From Pseudomonas alcaliphila JAB1 (GTDB lineage: Bacteria > Pseudomonadota > Gammaproteobacteria > Pseudomonadales > Pseudomonadaceae), in assembly GCF_001941865.1 (NCBI RefSeq), contig NZ_CP016162.1, forward strand, positions 1,550,001 to 1,614,000: a stretch of 64,000 bases of DNA, written 5' to 3'. The notes under the pieces are model-generated. The model was not told where the DNA came from, ran no database searches, and was given only the letters and a program-made list of their open reading frames with translations. Positions within the stretch are counted from its first letter, which is position 1; the number at the start of each line of letters is the position of its first letter. A program made the translations under genes and the position numbers. Below, in pieces: positions 21,671 through 28,541 of the stretch.

Positions 21671-21687
21671 TGCACCGTTCGGGGGCA
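21671..21687. promoter_or_regulatory. Candidate NtrC-binding site between divergent sigma-54 promoters
   Basis: TGCACC-GTTCG-GGGGCA matches the NtrC dyad TGCACC-N5-GGTGCA at 11 of 12 half-site positions. It lies about 85 bp from the minus-strand sigma-54 element and 40 bp from the plus-strand one, so a single enhancer could serve both. Confidence 0.5.
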
Positions 21688-21727
21688 ATTCTGCTCGTGG
21701 TATCGCAGCTTGGCGGCGTTAGGGCGA

Positions 21728-21743
21728 TGGCATGGAAATCGCT
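21728..21743 (+). promoter_or_regulatory. Sigma-54-type promoter of the oxygenase operon
   Basis: TGGCATGgaaaTCGCT has GG and GC 10 nt apart and the same TCGCT -12 form as the three elements upstream of the guanidine-I riboswitches. A start about 12 bp downstream would place the two-hairpin leader at the 5' end of the transcript. Confidence 0.7.
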
Positions 21744-21778
21744 ATCGACCCTGTTGCAGGGGCGGCCTCGCTGCCGCC

Positions 21779-21818
21779 CTCGGGACGACCCGACCCGCTG
21801 CTCGTCTGGACGACCAGG
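21779..21818 (+). ncRNA. Guanidine-II (mini-ykkC) riboswitch candidate
   Basis: Two small hairpins with ACGA tetraloops: TCGGG-ACGA-CCCGA (21780-21793) and CTGG-ACGA-CCAG (21806-21817), separated by 12 nt. Paired ACGR-loop stems a short distance upstream of a ribosome-binding site define the guanidine-II class. The SD AAGGGAGA (21833-21840) and ATG 21846 follow 15 nt later, as expected for translational control. The setting, inside a guanidine locus, supports the call. Confidence 0.85.
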
Positions 21819-21845
21819 TAACTCACTTGTTCAAGGGAGATTGCC

Positions 21846-22871
21846 ATGGCGCATAGCCATTTCACGTCCATTCCTCTGATCGACGTTGCCAGGCTTTACT
21901 CAGACGACCTTGCCGAACGCCAGCGCGTTGCCGATGAGCTGGGTCGCGCTGCCCACGAGGTCGGCTTTCTGCAGATCACCGGGCACGGTATTTCGCGTGA
22001 TCTGCGCGACGGGCTGATCCAGCAGGCGCGCAGTTTCTTCGCCCGCCCGCTGGAGGAGAAGATGCGCTTCTATATCGGCCAGTCGAGCAACCACAGCGGT
22101 TACGTGCCGGAGGGTGAGGAGCAGTTCGCCGGTGGCAGCAAGGATCTCAAGGAAGCCTACGACGTCAATTACGACTACACCGAGGCGGCGCAGGTCTATC
22201 CGCTGCTCGGCCCGACCCAGTGGCCGGACTCGGCGGACTTCAAGCGCGAGGTCGGCGCTTACTACCGCGCGGCGCTGGCGCTGGGCGACACACTGTTTCG
22301 TGGCTTCGCCCTGGCGCTGGGGCTGGCCGAGGACACCTTCGCTGGCATCACCCGGCAGCCCACCAGCCAGCTGCGCATGATTCATTACCCGCTCGATCCC
22401 GATCCGGTAGCCGACCGCCCTGGTATCGGCGCGCACACCGACTACGAGTGCTTCACCATCCTCTTGCCTACCGCTGAAGGCTTGCAGGTGCTCAACGGCG
22501 ATGGCCAGTGGATCGACGTGCCGCTGGTGGAGGACACCTTCGTGATCAACATCGGCGACATGCTCGAGGTGCTCAGCAATGGTCATTTCGTCGCCACCTC
22601 GCATCGCGTGCGCAAGGTCAGCGAGGAGCGCTTCGCCTTCCCGCTGTTCTGCGCCTGTGACTACCCGACGCGCATCGCCCCGATTGCCGGCCTGCCGGCG
22701 CGCGGTGAGCGCGTGTACACGCCTGTGAGCTGTGGCGATCACCTGTTCGCCCAGACGGCGCAGACCTTCCGCTATCTGCGCGAGCGCCTGGAGGACGGTT
22801 CGCTGCAACTGCCGGATGGTGCGGCGGGTTTGTCCAGCTTTGGCCAGAACCGCCAGGAGGTGACGGTATGA
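21846..22871 (+). CDS. 2-oxoglutarate/Fe(II)-dependent oxygenase (isopenicillin N synthase-like)
   Basis: A 341-aa non-haem iron oxygenase. The DIOX_N-type start IPLIDVARL is followed by GFLQITGHGI and the double-stranded beta helix with the Fe triad H197/D199 (GAHTDYE) and H253 (TSHRVRKV). R262 is the likely 2-oxoglutarate-binding Arg; the usual R-x-S is R-F-A here. The fold class includes ethylene-forming enzyme and plant homoarginine hydroxylases, which release guanidine from alkylguanidines. Given the guanidine-II leader, I infer a guanidine-yielding or guanidine-derivative substrate. Its stop overlaps the next gene by 4 bp. Confidence 0.88.
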   Translation: MAHSHFTSIPLIDVARLYSDDLAERQRVADELGRAAHEVGFLQITGHGISRDLRDGLIQQARSFFARPLEEKMRFYIGQSSNHSGYVPEGEEQFAGGSKDLKEAYDVNYDYTEAAQVYPLLGPTQWPDSADFKREVGAYYRAALALGDTLFRGFALALGLAEDTFAGITRQPTSQLRMIHYPLDPDPVADRPGIGAHTDYECFTILLPTAEGLQVLNGDGQWIDVPLVEDTFVINIGDMLEVLSNGHFVATSHRVRKVSEERFAFPLFCACDYPTRIAPIAGLPARGERVYTPVSCGDHLFAQTAQTFRYLRERLEDGSLQLPDGAAGLSSFGQNRQEVTV

Positions 22872-23800
22872 ACCTGCTGGAACTGGCTGAACGTTACCCG
22901 CAGCGCGCCGAGGGCGGCGTGCCGGACTGGATGCTCGGGCACTTTCGTCGCCGCACCATCAGCTTCGCCGATGGCCGCAGCGACCAGCGTACCCAGGTGC
23001 ATTGGCTGCAAAGCCGCACCTTCACCATCGACCTGCGCTTGCCGGATGCGCCCGCGCTGCCGGTACGGGCCTGGCAGGACTACGGCGCCGCCGAGTTGCG
23101 CCAGCTCGCCAATCACGAGGGTTGGGTGGCTGACAGTATCTGGGAGAACGGTTATCTGAGCTGGCACGGCGGCGTGTCCCTGCAACTGCACAACCGTTGG
23201 CCGGAGCCGGCGCAGTTGCAGCGCATGGGCAACTGCATGATCGAGTTCGGCACCAGTGGCGCCTATGTCGAGGACTGGCGTTTGCAGGCCAGCAGCGGGC
23301 CGTTGATCGGTTTGCGCCTGTTGGAGGAATGCGACGCTGAAAGCGGCGAGGTGCTGCAGCGCGGTGGTGGACTGATTCTCTGTGGCGACCGGCTTGGCTG
23401 GGTGCAGGGGCGGGCGGTCGAGCTGGGTGAGTCAGCGCTGCAACTGCGTGAGCGCGCCGAGCGGGCGCAAGGTGATGGTGAGACTTTGGCCGCGCTGTTC
23501 GACTGCGAGACCTCGCTGGCCTACGCCGATCAGCAGGGACGTTATCAGGTAGCGCTGTCCACCTTGCCGGCGCGGGTGGGGCAGAGCGTCTCGCTGGAGG
23601 GCTTCGAGCTGCCTGGAGCGGGGCGCATCTGTCAGCACCTGCAACGCCCGGATGGCCGTGCGGTGGTACGCACCTTCATCATCGATACGCTGGAGCCAGA
23701 TTGGCGCGCGGAACTCGCCACGCCGACTACCGACGAGGCGCAACGCTGGTTTGCCGCGGAGGGCGAAACGCTGTCGCGGTATCTCGAGGTGCTGAGCTGA
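22868..23800 (+). CDS. Conserved-looking protein of unknown function, partner of the oxygenase
   Basis: A 310-aa soluble protein translationally coupled (ATGA overlap) to the oxygenase. I do not recognise the family with confidence. Seen: a His/Arg-rich start (GHFRRRTISFADG), VHWLQSRTFTIDLRLP, a WENGYLSWHGG segment, EFGTSGAYVEDWRL, a strand-rich second half and no membrane segment or signal peptide. The WLQ...DLR and YVEDW patterns loosely recall HRI1/lipocalin-like beta-barrel proteins, a weak guess. Its last ~16 codons are repeated twice downstream in a tandem array. Confidence 0.85.
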   Translation: MNLLELAERYPQRAEGGVPDWMLGHFRRRTISFADGRSDQRTQVHWLQSRTFTIDLRLPDAPALPVRAWQDYGAAELRQLANHEGWVADSIWENGYLSWHGGVSLQLHNRWPEPAQLQRMGNCMIEFGTSGAYVEDWRLQASSGPLIGLRLLEECDAESGEVLQRGGGLILCGDRLGWVQGRAVELGESALQLRERAERAQGDGETLAALFDCETSLAYADQQGRYQVALSTLPARVGQSVSLEGFELPGAGRICQHLQRPDGRAVVRTFIIDTLEPDWRAELATPTTDEAQRWFAAEGETLSRYLEVLS

Positions 23801-24310
23801 TTGGCGACAGGTTTTGTAGGAGCCCGCTTGCGGGCGATCGGCACAAGCTACAGCGGATCGCCCGCAAGCGGGCTCCTACAGGTGGTTAGCTGTGGCTCCG
23901 TAGCCTGGATGCAATCCGGGGAATGTGTCGGTGATCTGGTCCGCAGCAGAGGGTGAAACGCTGTCGCGCTATCTGGAGGTGTTGAGCTGATTGGCGACAG
24001 GTTTTGTAGGAGCCCGCTTGTGGGCGATCGGCACAAGCTACAGCGGATCGCCCGCAAGCGGGCTCCTACAGATGGTTCGCTGTGGCTCCGTAGCCCGGAT
24101 GCAATCCGGGGGGAATGTGTCGGTGATCAGGTTCGCCGCAGAGGGTGAAACGCTGTCGCGCTATCTGGAGGTGTTGAGCTGATCGGCGACAGGTTTTGTA
24201 GGAGCCCGCTTGTGGGCGATCGGCACAAGCTACAGCGGATCGCCCGCAAGCGGGCTCCTACAGGTGGTTGGCTGTGGCTCCGTAGCCCGGATGCAATCCG
24301 GGGGGGGTGT
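23751..24310. repeat. Tandem triplication (~190-bp unit) of a gene tail plus inverted REP pair
   Basis: Three copies of a unit made of the last ~48 bases of the 310-aa protein gene (ending at 23800, 23990 and 24182), an inverted REP pair (23815-23880, 24005-24070, 24197-24262) and the GCCCGGATGCAATCCGGG hairpin. Periods are 190 and 192 bp. Copies 2 and 3 resemble each other (cgctatctggaggtgttg) more than copy 1, suggesting stepwise duplication. It fills the 547-bp space before the ATPase gene; there is no independent gene in it. Confidence 0.92.
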
Positions 24311-24347
24311 GCTGGCGATCCCCGGATTTTATCCGGGCTACGGTTGG

Positions 24348-25142
24348 TTAGCGCGCGGAGATACGCTCGGCCAGTTCGCTGGGCAATTGTGTCTGCGCCC
24401 GGCGTGCCGCGTTCAGCGGGATGTCGTAGGTGATGCGCGCGCCGTAGGCGTTGGGCGCCTGCGGGTCGTGGCGCACTTTGTCGAACACCAGCAGGCGGGT
24501 GCCGAGGCTGAAGCCTTCGGACAGGTCGTGGGTGACCATGAATACGGTCAGGCGGGTTTCCTTCCACAGCTCCAGCAGCAGCGCGTGCATGTCCTTGCGG
24601 ATGCCGGGGTCAAGGGCGCCGAACGGCTCGTCGAGCAGCAGCATGCGCGGTTGCATCACCAGTGCCTGGGCGATGGCCAGGCGTTGCTGCATGCCACCGG
24701 AAAGCGCGCTGGGGTATTTGTTCAGGGCATGGCCGAGGCCGACCTTGGTGAGGATTTCCGCGGCGCGTTCGCGAGCTTCGCGTTTGGCCACGCCGAACAA
24801 CCGGCCCAGCAGCTTCGATTTCGGCAGCTCCAGGCCCAGGGCGACGTTGTCCAGCACGCTCAGGTGGGGGAATACCGAGTAGCGCTGGAACACCACGCCA
24901 CGGCTTGGATCGGGCTCGTTGGGCAGCGCCTGGCCGCCCAGCAGCAGCTCGCCACGGCTCGGGCGTTCCTGGCCGAGCAGCATGCGCAGAAAGGTGGATT
25001 TGCCACAGCCGGAGGCGCCGACCAGTGTGCAGAACTCACCCTCGTCGACCTTGATGTTGAGGCGTTCGAGCACGATCAGGTCGCCGTATTCCTGCCACAG
25101 GTTGCGCGCTTCGATAAAGGCGGTTTTCGCTGTGCTTGCAGG
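24348..25142 (-). pseudogene. ABC transporter ATPase, guanidine locus: 3' part, split by IS66
   Basis: The frame contains a NitT/TauT-type ATP-binding subunit: Walker A GASGCGKST, Q-loop QRYSVFPHL, signature LSGGMQQRLA, Walker B MLLLDEPFGALD and switch His in VTHDL. Its first ~25 codons lie on the far side of the IS66 (27199-27272). Removing the element and one copy of CTTGCAGG restores an intact 286-codon frame. Translation might restart internally at GTG 25073, just before the ATP-binding core, so partial activity is possible. Confidence 0.92.
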
Positions 25143-25184
25143 GTAAGCGCTCCATAAACCCCGTCCTGGCGGACGGGTTTGTTT

Positions 25185-26738
25185 TCAGGAAGCAGAGGCA
25201 GAAGCTGGCGAGCAGTTCCACGGCAGCAGCGCTTCGTAGTCTTCGACGCTCTGTGCCGCAGGCAGGCGTTCAAGGATGTGGCGCAGCCAGGCGTAGGGCT
25301 CCTGCCCGTTGGCTTTCGCGGTTTCGATCAGGCTGTAGATCTGCGCGCTGGCCGTGGCACCCTTGGGCGTGTCGCTGAACAGCCAATTCTTGCGGCCGAT
25401 GACGAACGGTCGGATGGCGTTCTCGGCGCGGTTGTTGTCGATCGGTAGATGCCCACCTTCGATGTAGCGCACCAGCCTGCTCCAGTTGCTGGCCAGGTAG
25501 TTCACCGCCTTGCCCAGGGCCGTCTGCCCAGCGACCTGCGACTGGGTTTTGTCCAGCCAGGCCTTGAGTTGGTCGAGCAGCGGCTGGCTGCGTTGCTGGC
25601 GGGCGGCCAGGCGTTCGCTGTCGTCGACCTCTTTAAGATCGCGCTCGATGCCGTAAAGCTTGTTGATCAGGTTCAGCGCCATGTCGGCACGGCCGGTCTT
25701 GCCCTTGGGCTGCACTTTCTGCGCCTCGACGAACTTGCGCCGCGCATGCGCCCAGCAGGCCAACCGCTCGATGCCGTCGCGTGCAGCCACGGCGTTGTAG
25801 CCGGCGTAGTCGTCGGTCATCAGGTAGCCGCGGTAGCCATCGAGCAGGCGTAGCGGCACCTCCTGCGCACGGCTGGCTGTGTAGTCGAAAAGGATCACCG
25901 GCTTGTCCGGCGGCCCACCGCTTTGCACCCACATCCAGGATTGTGCCGAGGGGTCGCGTCCCAGTTCATGCAGCACCTGCAGACGCGTTTCGTCGCAGTG
26001 CAACACGGGGTATTCGAACAGTTTGTCGCGCATCAGGTTGAGCAGCGGTTGCAGTTGCTCGCCACTTTGGATCACCCAACGCGCCAGGGTCTGCCGTGGG
26101 ATGTCGACGCCGTGGCGGCTGAGCATCCTCTCGAAGCGGTACAGCGGGATGCCGTCGGCGTACTTGGTGGTCAGCAGCATCGCCAATACGCTGGGGCTGG
26201 CCAGGCTCTTCTCGATCAGTTGTGCCGGCTTGTCGGCGGTGACCGGCGCGGTTTCACAGGCCTTGCAGGCGTAGGTCTTGCGGATGTGGCGGATGACCCG
26301 CACCTGCATCGGGATGATCTCCAGCTGCTCGCTGGTCTCTTCACCGATGACCTGTTTGCAGGCGCCGCAGGCGCAGGTCAGTTCGTGCTCGGGCAGCTCA
26401 TGGATGACCTCCACACGCGGCAGGTTGGCCGGCAGCGGCTTGCGTTTGCCACGGCGCTTGACCGGCGCAACGACTTCTTCGGCTTCGGCTTCGGCTGGCT
26501 CGGCGGCCAGCGCTTCGATCAGCTCTTCGGCCTCGTTGAACATGGCCAACTGCGGTGAGTCGGCATCTTCAGGGCTGCGCTCGGACTTAGGCGAGAACAG
26601 CTTGTGGCGCAGCAGGGCGACCTGTTCCTGAAGTTGTTCTATGCGAGCATCTTTCGCAGCCGCCTGTTCACTGGCCAGCAGCAGTAAATGCTTGAGCAGG
26701 ATTGGGTCGTCAGGAAGGGACTCGGGCACGGCGATCAT
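25185..26738 (-). CDS. tnpC: IS66 transposase TnpC (copy 1)
   Basis: A 517-aa IS66 transposase. The N-terminal leucine-rich coiled coil ([20 protein letters not shown]) is followed by a zinc-binding segment with CACGAC and CKACE, then the DDE core: [20 protein letters not shown] and the Glu in [19 protein letters not shown]. It ends 42 bp from the left inverted repeat. It is similar to, but clearly distinct from, the copy at 42155-43699. Confidence 0.97.
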   Translation of the reverse strand: MIAVPESLPDDPILLKHLLLLASEQAAAKDARIEQLQEQVALLRHKLFSPKSERSPEDADSPQLAMFNEAEELIEALAAEPAEAEAEEVVAPVKRRGKRKPLPANLPRVEVIHELPEHELTCACGACKQVIGEETSEQLEIIPMQVRVIRHIRKTYACKACETAPVTADKPAQLIEKSLASPSVLAMLLTTKYADGIPLYRFERMLSRHGVDIPRQTLARWVIQSGEQLQPLLNLMRDKLFEYPVLHCDETRLQVLHELGRDPSAQSWMWVQSGGPPDKPVILFDYTASRAQEVPLRLLDGYRGYLMTDDYAGYNAVAARDGIERLACWAHARRKFVEAQKVQPKGKTGRADMALNLINKLYGIERDLKEVDDSERLAARQQRSQPLLDQLKAWLDKTQSQVAGQTALGKAVNYLASNWSRLVRYIEGGHLPIDNNRAENAIRPFVIGRKNWLFSDTPKGATASAQIYSLIETAKANGQEPYAWLRHILERLPAAQSVEDYEALLPWNCSPASASAS

Positions 26739-26757
26739 GGCCGTGGATTATACCGGC

Positions 26758-27117
26758 TCAGGTTACGAAGCGCGGCGTCAGTATCTGGTGCGGGCGATTA
26801 CGCCACAGGTCGATGCCGTCGAGCAGCCAGTTCAACTCATCGACCGTCAGCTCAATGGCCTCGTCACCGGCATCGGGTTTGGTCTTGAAGCGCTCGGCTT
26901 CCAGACGCTTGAGCCACAGGCAGAAGCCATTGCGCTCCCAGTAGAGAATCTTGACCTGGCTGCGGGTGCGATTGAGGAACACGAACAGCACCGGGTTGAA
27001 CACTTCCACCTTGATGTCCAGCTCGACCAGCGCCGCCAGGCCATTGATGGATTTGCGGAAGTCGACAGGCTTGGGATACAGATAAACCTTTTGGACCTTG
27101 GCGTCGGGACGCATCAT
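26758..27117 (-). CDS. tnpB: IS66 accessory protein TnpB (copy 1)
   Basis: A 119-aa IS66 Orf2 protein with the hallmark PKPVDFRKSINGLAALVE and the segments LFVFLNRTRSQVKILYW and GFCLWLKRLE. It starts MMRPDAKVQKVYLY at ATG 27117, 19 nt upstream of tnpC on the same strand. TnpB is required for transposition of IS66-type elements, though its biochemical role is unclear. Confidence 0.96.
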   Translation of the reverse strand: MMRPDAKVQKVYLYPKPVDFRKSINGLAALVELDIKVEVFNPVLFVFLNRTRSQVKILYWERNGFCLWLKRLEAERFKTKPDAGDEAIELTVDELNWLLDGIDLWRNRPHQILTPRFVT

Positions 27118-27198
27118 GGGATGAACTCCAGAGAAAACAGGAGTTCAGCATCCGCTGATCTGCGGGCTATAGGCAGGTGGGGTTTATGGAGCGCTTAC

Positions 27199-27272
27199 CT
27201 TGCAGGGGCCGTACTGGAATCGCTCATGGCAGGTTCACTTAGCGGGACGATGTGTTGACTGAACAGGGTCAT
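27199..27272 (-). pseudogene. ABC transporter ATPase, guanidine locus: 5' fragment
   Basis: ATG 27272 overlaps the permease stop by 4 bp (ATGA) and opens MTLFSQHIVPLSEPAMSDSS, continuing TAPA up to the IS66 right end. The reading phase matches the 3' part at 24348-25142 across the 8-bp duplication. A second in-frame Met (ATG 27227) could be the real start. Confidence 0.85.
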
Positions 27273-28084
27273 GCCTTGCCTCCTTCATGCCAGGGGAAGC
27301 ACAGGCGCAGCACCTGGCGCAGGCCCAGATCCATCAGCCAGGCCAGCAGGGTGATCCACACGACGTAGGGCAGGATCACGTCCATGGCCATGTAGCGACG
27401 CACCAGGAAGATGCGGTAACCGAGGCCGTCGGTCGAGGCGATGGCCTCGGCGGCGATCAGAAACAGCCAGGCCGAACCGAGCATCAGGCGCAGCGAGATC
27501 AGCAGGCGTGGCATCAGTTGCGGCAGCACCAGGCGCAGAATCAGCGTCCAGGAGTTGGCGCCGAGGGTCTGCGCCTTGATCAGCAGCTCGCCGGGAATCT
27601 CGCGGGCACGCTGTTCGATGTCACGAGCGATGCAGGGGGTGATGCCGATGACGATCAGCATCACCTTGGACAGCTCGCCCAGGCCGAAGACGATGAACAG
27701 AATCGGCAGGATCGCCAGCGGCGGAATCATCGACAGCACCGTGAGCAGCGGTGACAGCGGTGCGCCGAACAGCGGCACGCTACCGGCGGCAATGCCCAGC
27801 ACCAGGCCCAGCAGCGCGGCGATGCCAAGGCCCAGGCCCAGACGTTGCAGGCTGGAGGCGGTGTCCTGCCAGAACAGGTACTGGCCGCTGCGTTTGTCTT
27901 CGGTGAAGGCCAGGCGGTCGATGGCATCGACCATCTGGCTGGCACTGGGCAGCAGCTTGTCGTTGGGGTTCTCGGCCAGGCGGCTGGTCGAGGCGGTGAA
28001 ATAGACGAACAGCAGCAGGGCGAAGGGCAGCAGGATCAGCAGCAGGCGGCTGCTGCGATCCGGGTGGCGGTTGATCAGGCGCAT
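27269..28084 (-). CDS. ABC transporter permease, guanidine locus
   Basis: A 271-aa inner-membrane permease of the MetI/BPD_transp_1 type used by NitT/TauT-like importers. About six membrane segments are visible, from LLLILLPFALLLFVYF to ILPYVVWITLLAWLMDLGL, with the coupling region EAIASTDGLGYRIFL. ATG 28084 has GAGGA upstream. Its stop overlaps the start of the now-split ATPase gene. Riboswitch 2 precedes it. Partner of the two binding proteins of this locus; guanidine as substrate is inferred. Confidence 0.88.
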   Translation of the reverse strand: MRLINRHPDRSSRLLLILLPFALLLFVYFTASTSRLAENPNDKLLPSASQMVDAIDRLAFTEDKRSGQYLFWQDTASSLQRLGLGLGIAALLGLVLGIAAGSVPLFGAPLSPLLTVLSMIPPLAILPILFIVFGLGELSKVMLIVIGITPCIARDIEQRAREIPGELLIKAQTLGANSWTLILRLVLPQLMPRLLISLRLMLGSAWLFLIAAEAIASTDGLGYRIFLVRRYMAMDVILPYVVWITLLAWLMDLGLRQVLRLCFPWHEGGKA

Positions 28085-28124
28085 GGATAGTCCTCGTCGG
28101 GCCTGGAACGAAATGCGTGCGCAG

Positions 28125-28205
28125 CTAGCAAGCGCAAGAGCGCGCTGGTTTCGGGCCTTTGGGGGGGACGGCTGGTTGCCGCTGATGCGAGTGGGGCGTA
28201 CCCAT
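28125..28205 (-). CDS. Candidate 26-aa leader peptide or small protein after riboswitch 2
   Basis: ATG 28205 has a GGAGG site eight bases upstream, the same ACTGGAGGTTC context that starts binding-protein paralogue 1. The frame gives MGTPHSHQRQPAVPPKGPKP followed by ARSCAC and stops at 28125, 41 nt before the permease ATG. It may be a real small protein, a translated leader, or a remnant left when the leader was duplicated. Not similar to anything I recognise. Confidence 0.35.
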   Translation of the reverse strand: MGTPHSHQRQPAVPPKGPKPARSCAC

Positions 28206-28263
28206 GATGAACCTCCAGTTTGACAGGGGCGGGCAGGAGTTCGCGGCGGTTCCCCACGGATGG

Positions 28264-28360
28264 GGCGCGTTCTCCCGGGCTTTTGTCCCGCCGTGTAACC
28301 TCGCTGGAGGTCGCTAGCTCTCGGACCAGTCGCTCGCCTGTGGCGAGCCGGAACCCTAGC
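28264..28360 (-). ncRNA. Guanidine-I (ykkC) riboswitch 2
   Basis: The minus strand reads CTAGGGTTCCGG, then GGTCCGAGAGC, then ACGGCGGGACAAAAGCCCGG and GAGAACGCGCC, the conserved blocks of the guanidine-I aptamer. It sits between the second binding-protein gene and the permease gene, giving permease and ATPase their own guanidine control. Its flanks closely resemble those of riboswitch 1. Confidence 0.96.
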
Positions 28361-28426
28361 CGGCTATTGGCAAATTGTGGTGCCGCGATCCCGGCGAGCC
28401 GGGTTGTTCCTGCACGCAGGGTCCGT

Positions 28427-28442
28427 AGCGAACATCGTGCCA
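28427..28442 (-). promoter_or_regulatory. Sigma-54-type promoter upstream of riboswitch 2
   Basis: Minus strand TGGCACGatgtTCGCT, GG and GC spaced 10 nt, about 68 nt upstream of the riboswitch start. It is nearly identical to the element ahead of riboswitch 1. Confidence 0.75.
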
Positions 28443-28493
28443 GCTAGCCGATGCGCCTATCTGGCGGGTTTCCTCGCCGCTCATCGCTGTGAG

Positions 28494-28510
28494 TGCGCGT
28501 TATTGGTGCG
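28494..28510. promoter_or_regulatory. Weak NtrC-like dyad upstream of the riboswitch 2 promoter
   Basis: TGCGCG-TTATT-GGTGCG matches 9 of 12 half-site positions of TGCACC-N5-GGTGCA. It lies about 52 bp upstream of the sigma-54 element, in the gap after the binding-protein stop. Confidence 0.3.
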
Positions 28511-28541
28511 AGTCATGGTGCGTCTGCTGTGCGATGGGGCG

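Larger units (their letters stand above)
25143..27198. mobile_element. IS66-family insertion sequence, copy 1
   Basis: A 2056-bp element with terminal inverted repeats GTAAGCGCTCCATAAACCCC (left) and its complement at the right. It is flanked by an 8-bp target duplication, CTTGCAGG (25135-25142 and 27199-27206), the size made by IS66 elements. It carries tnpC and tnpB but no tnpA; only about 80 bp lie beyond tnpB. It interrupts the transporter ATPase gene. Confidence 0.97.

Noticed and set aside
23751..24310. Regularly repeated units resembling a CRISPR array
   Set aside because: The units are ~190-bp tandem duplications containing REP pairs and a gene tail; there are no short repeats with unique spacers and no cas genes.
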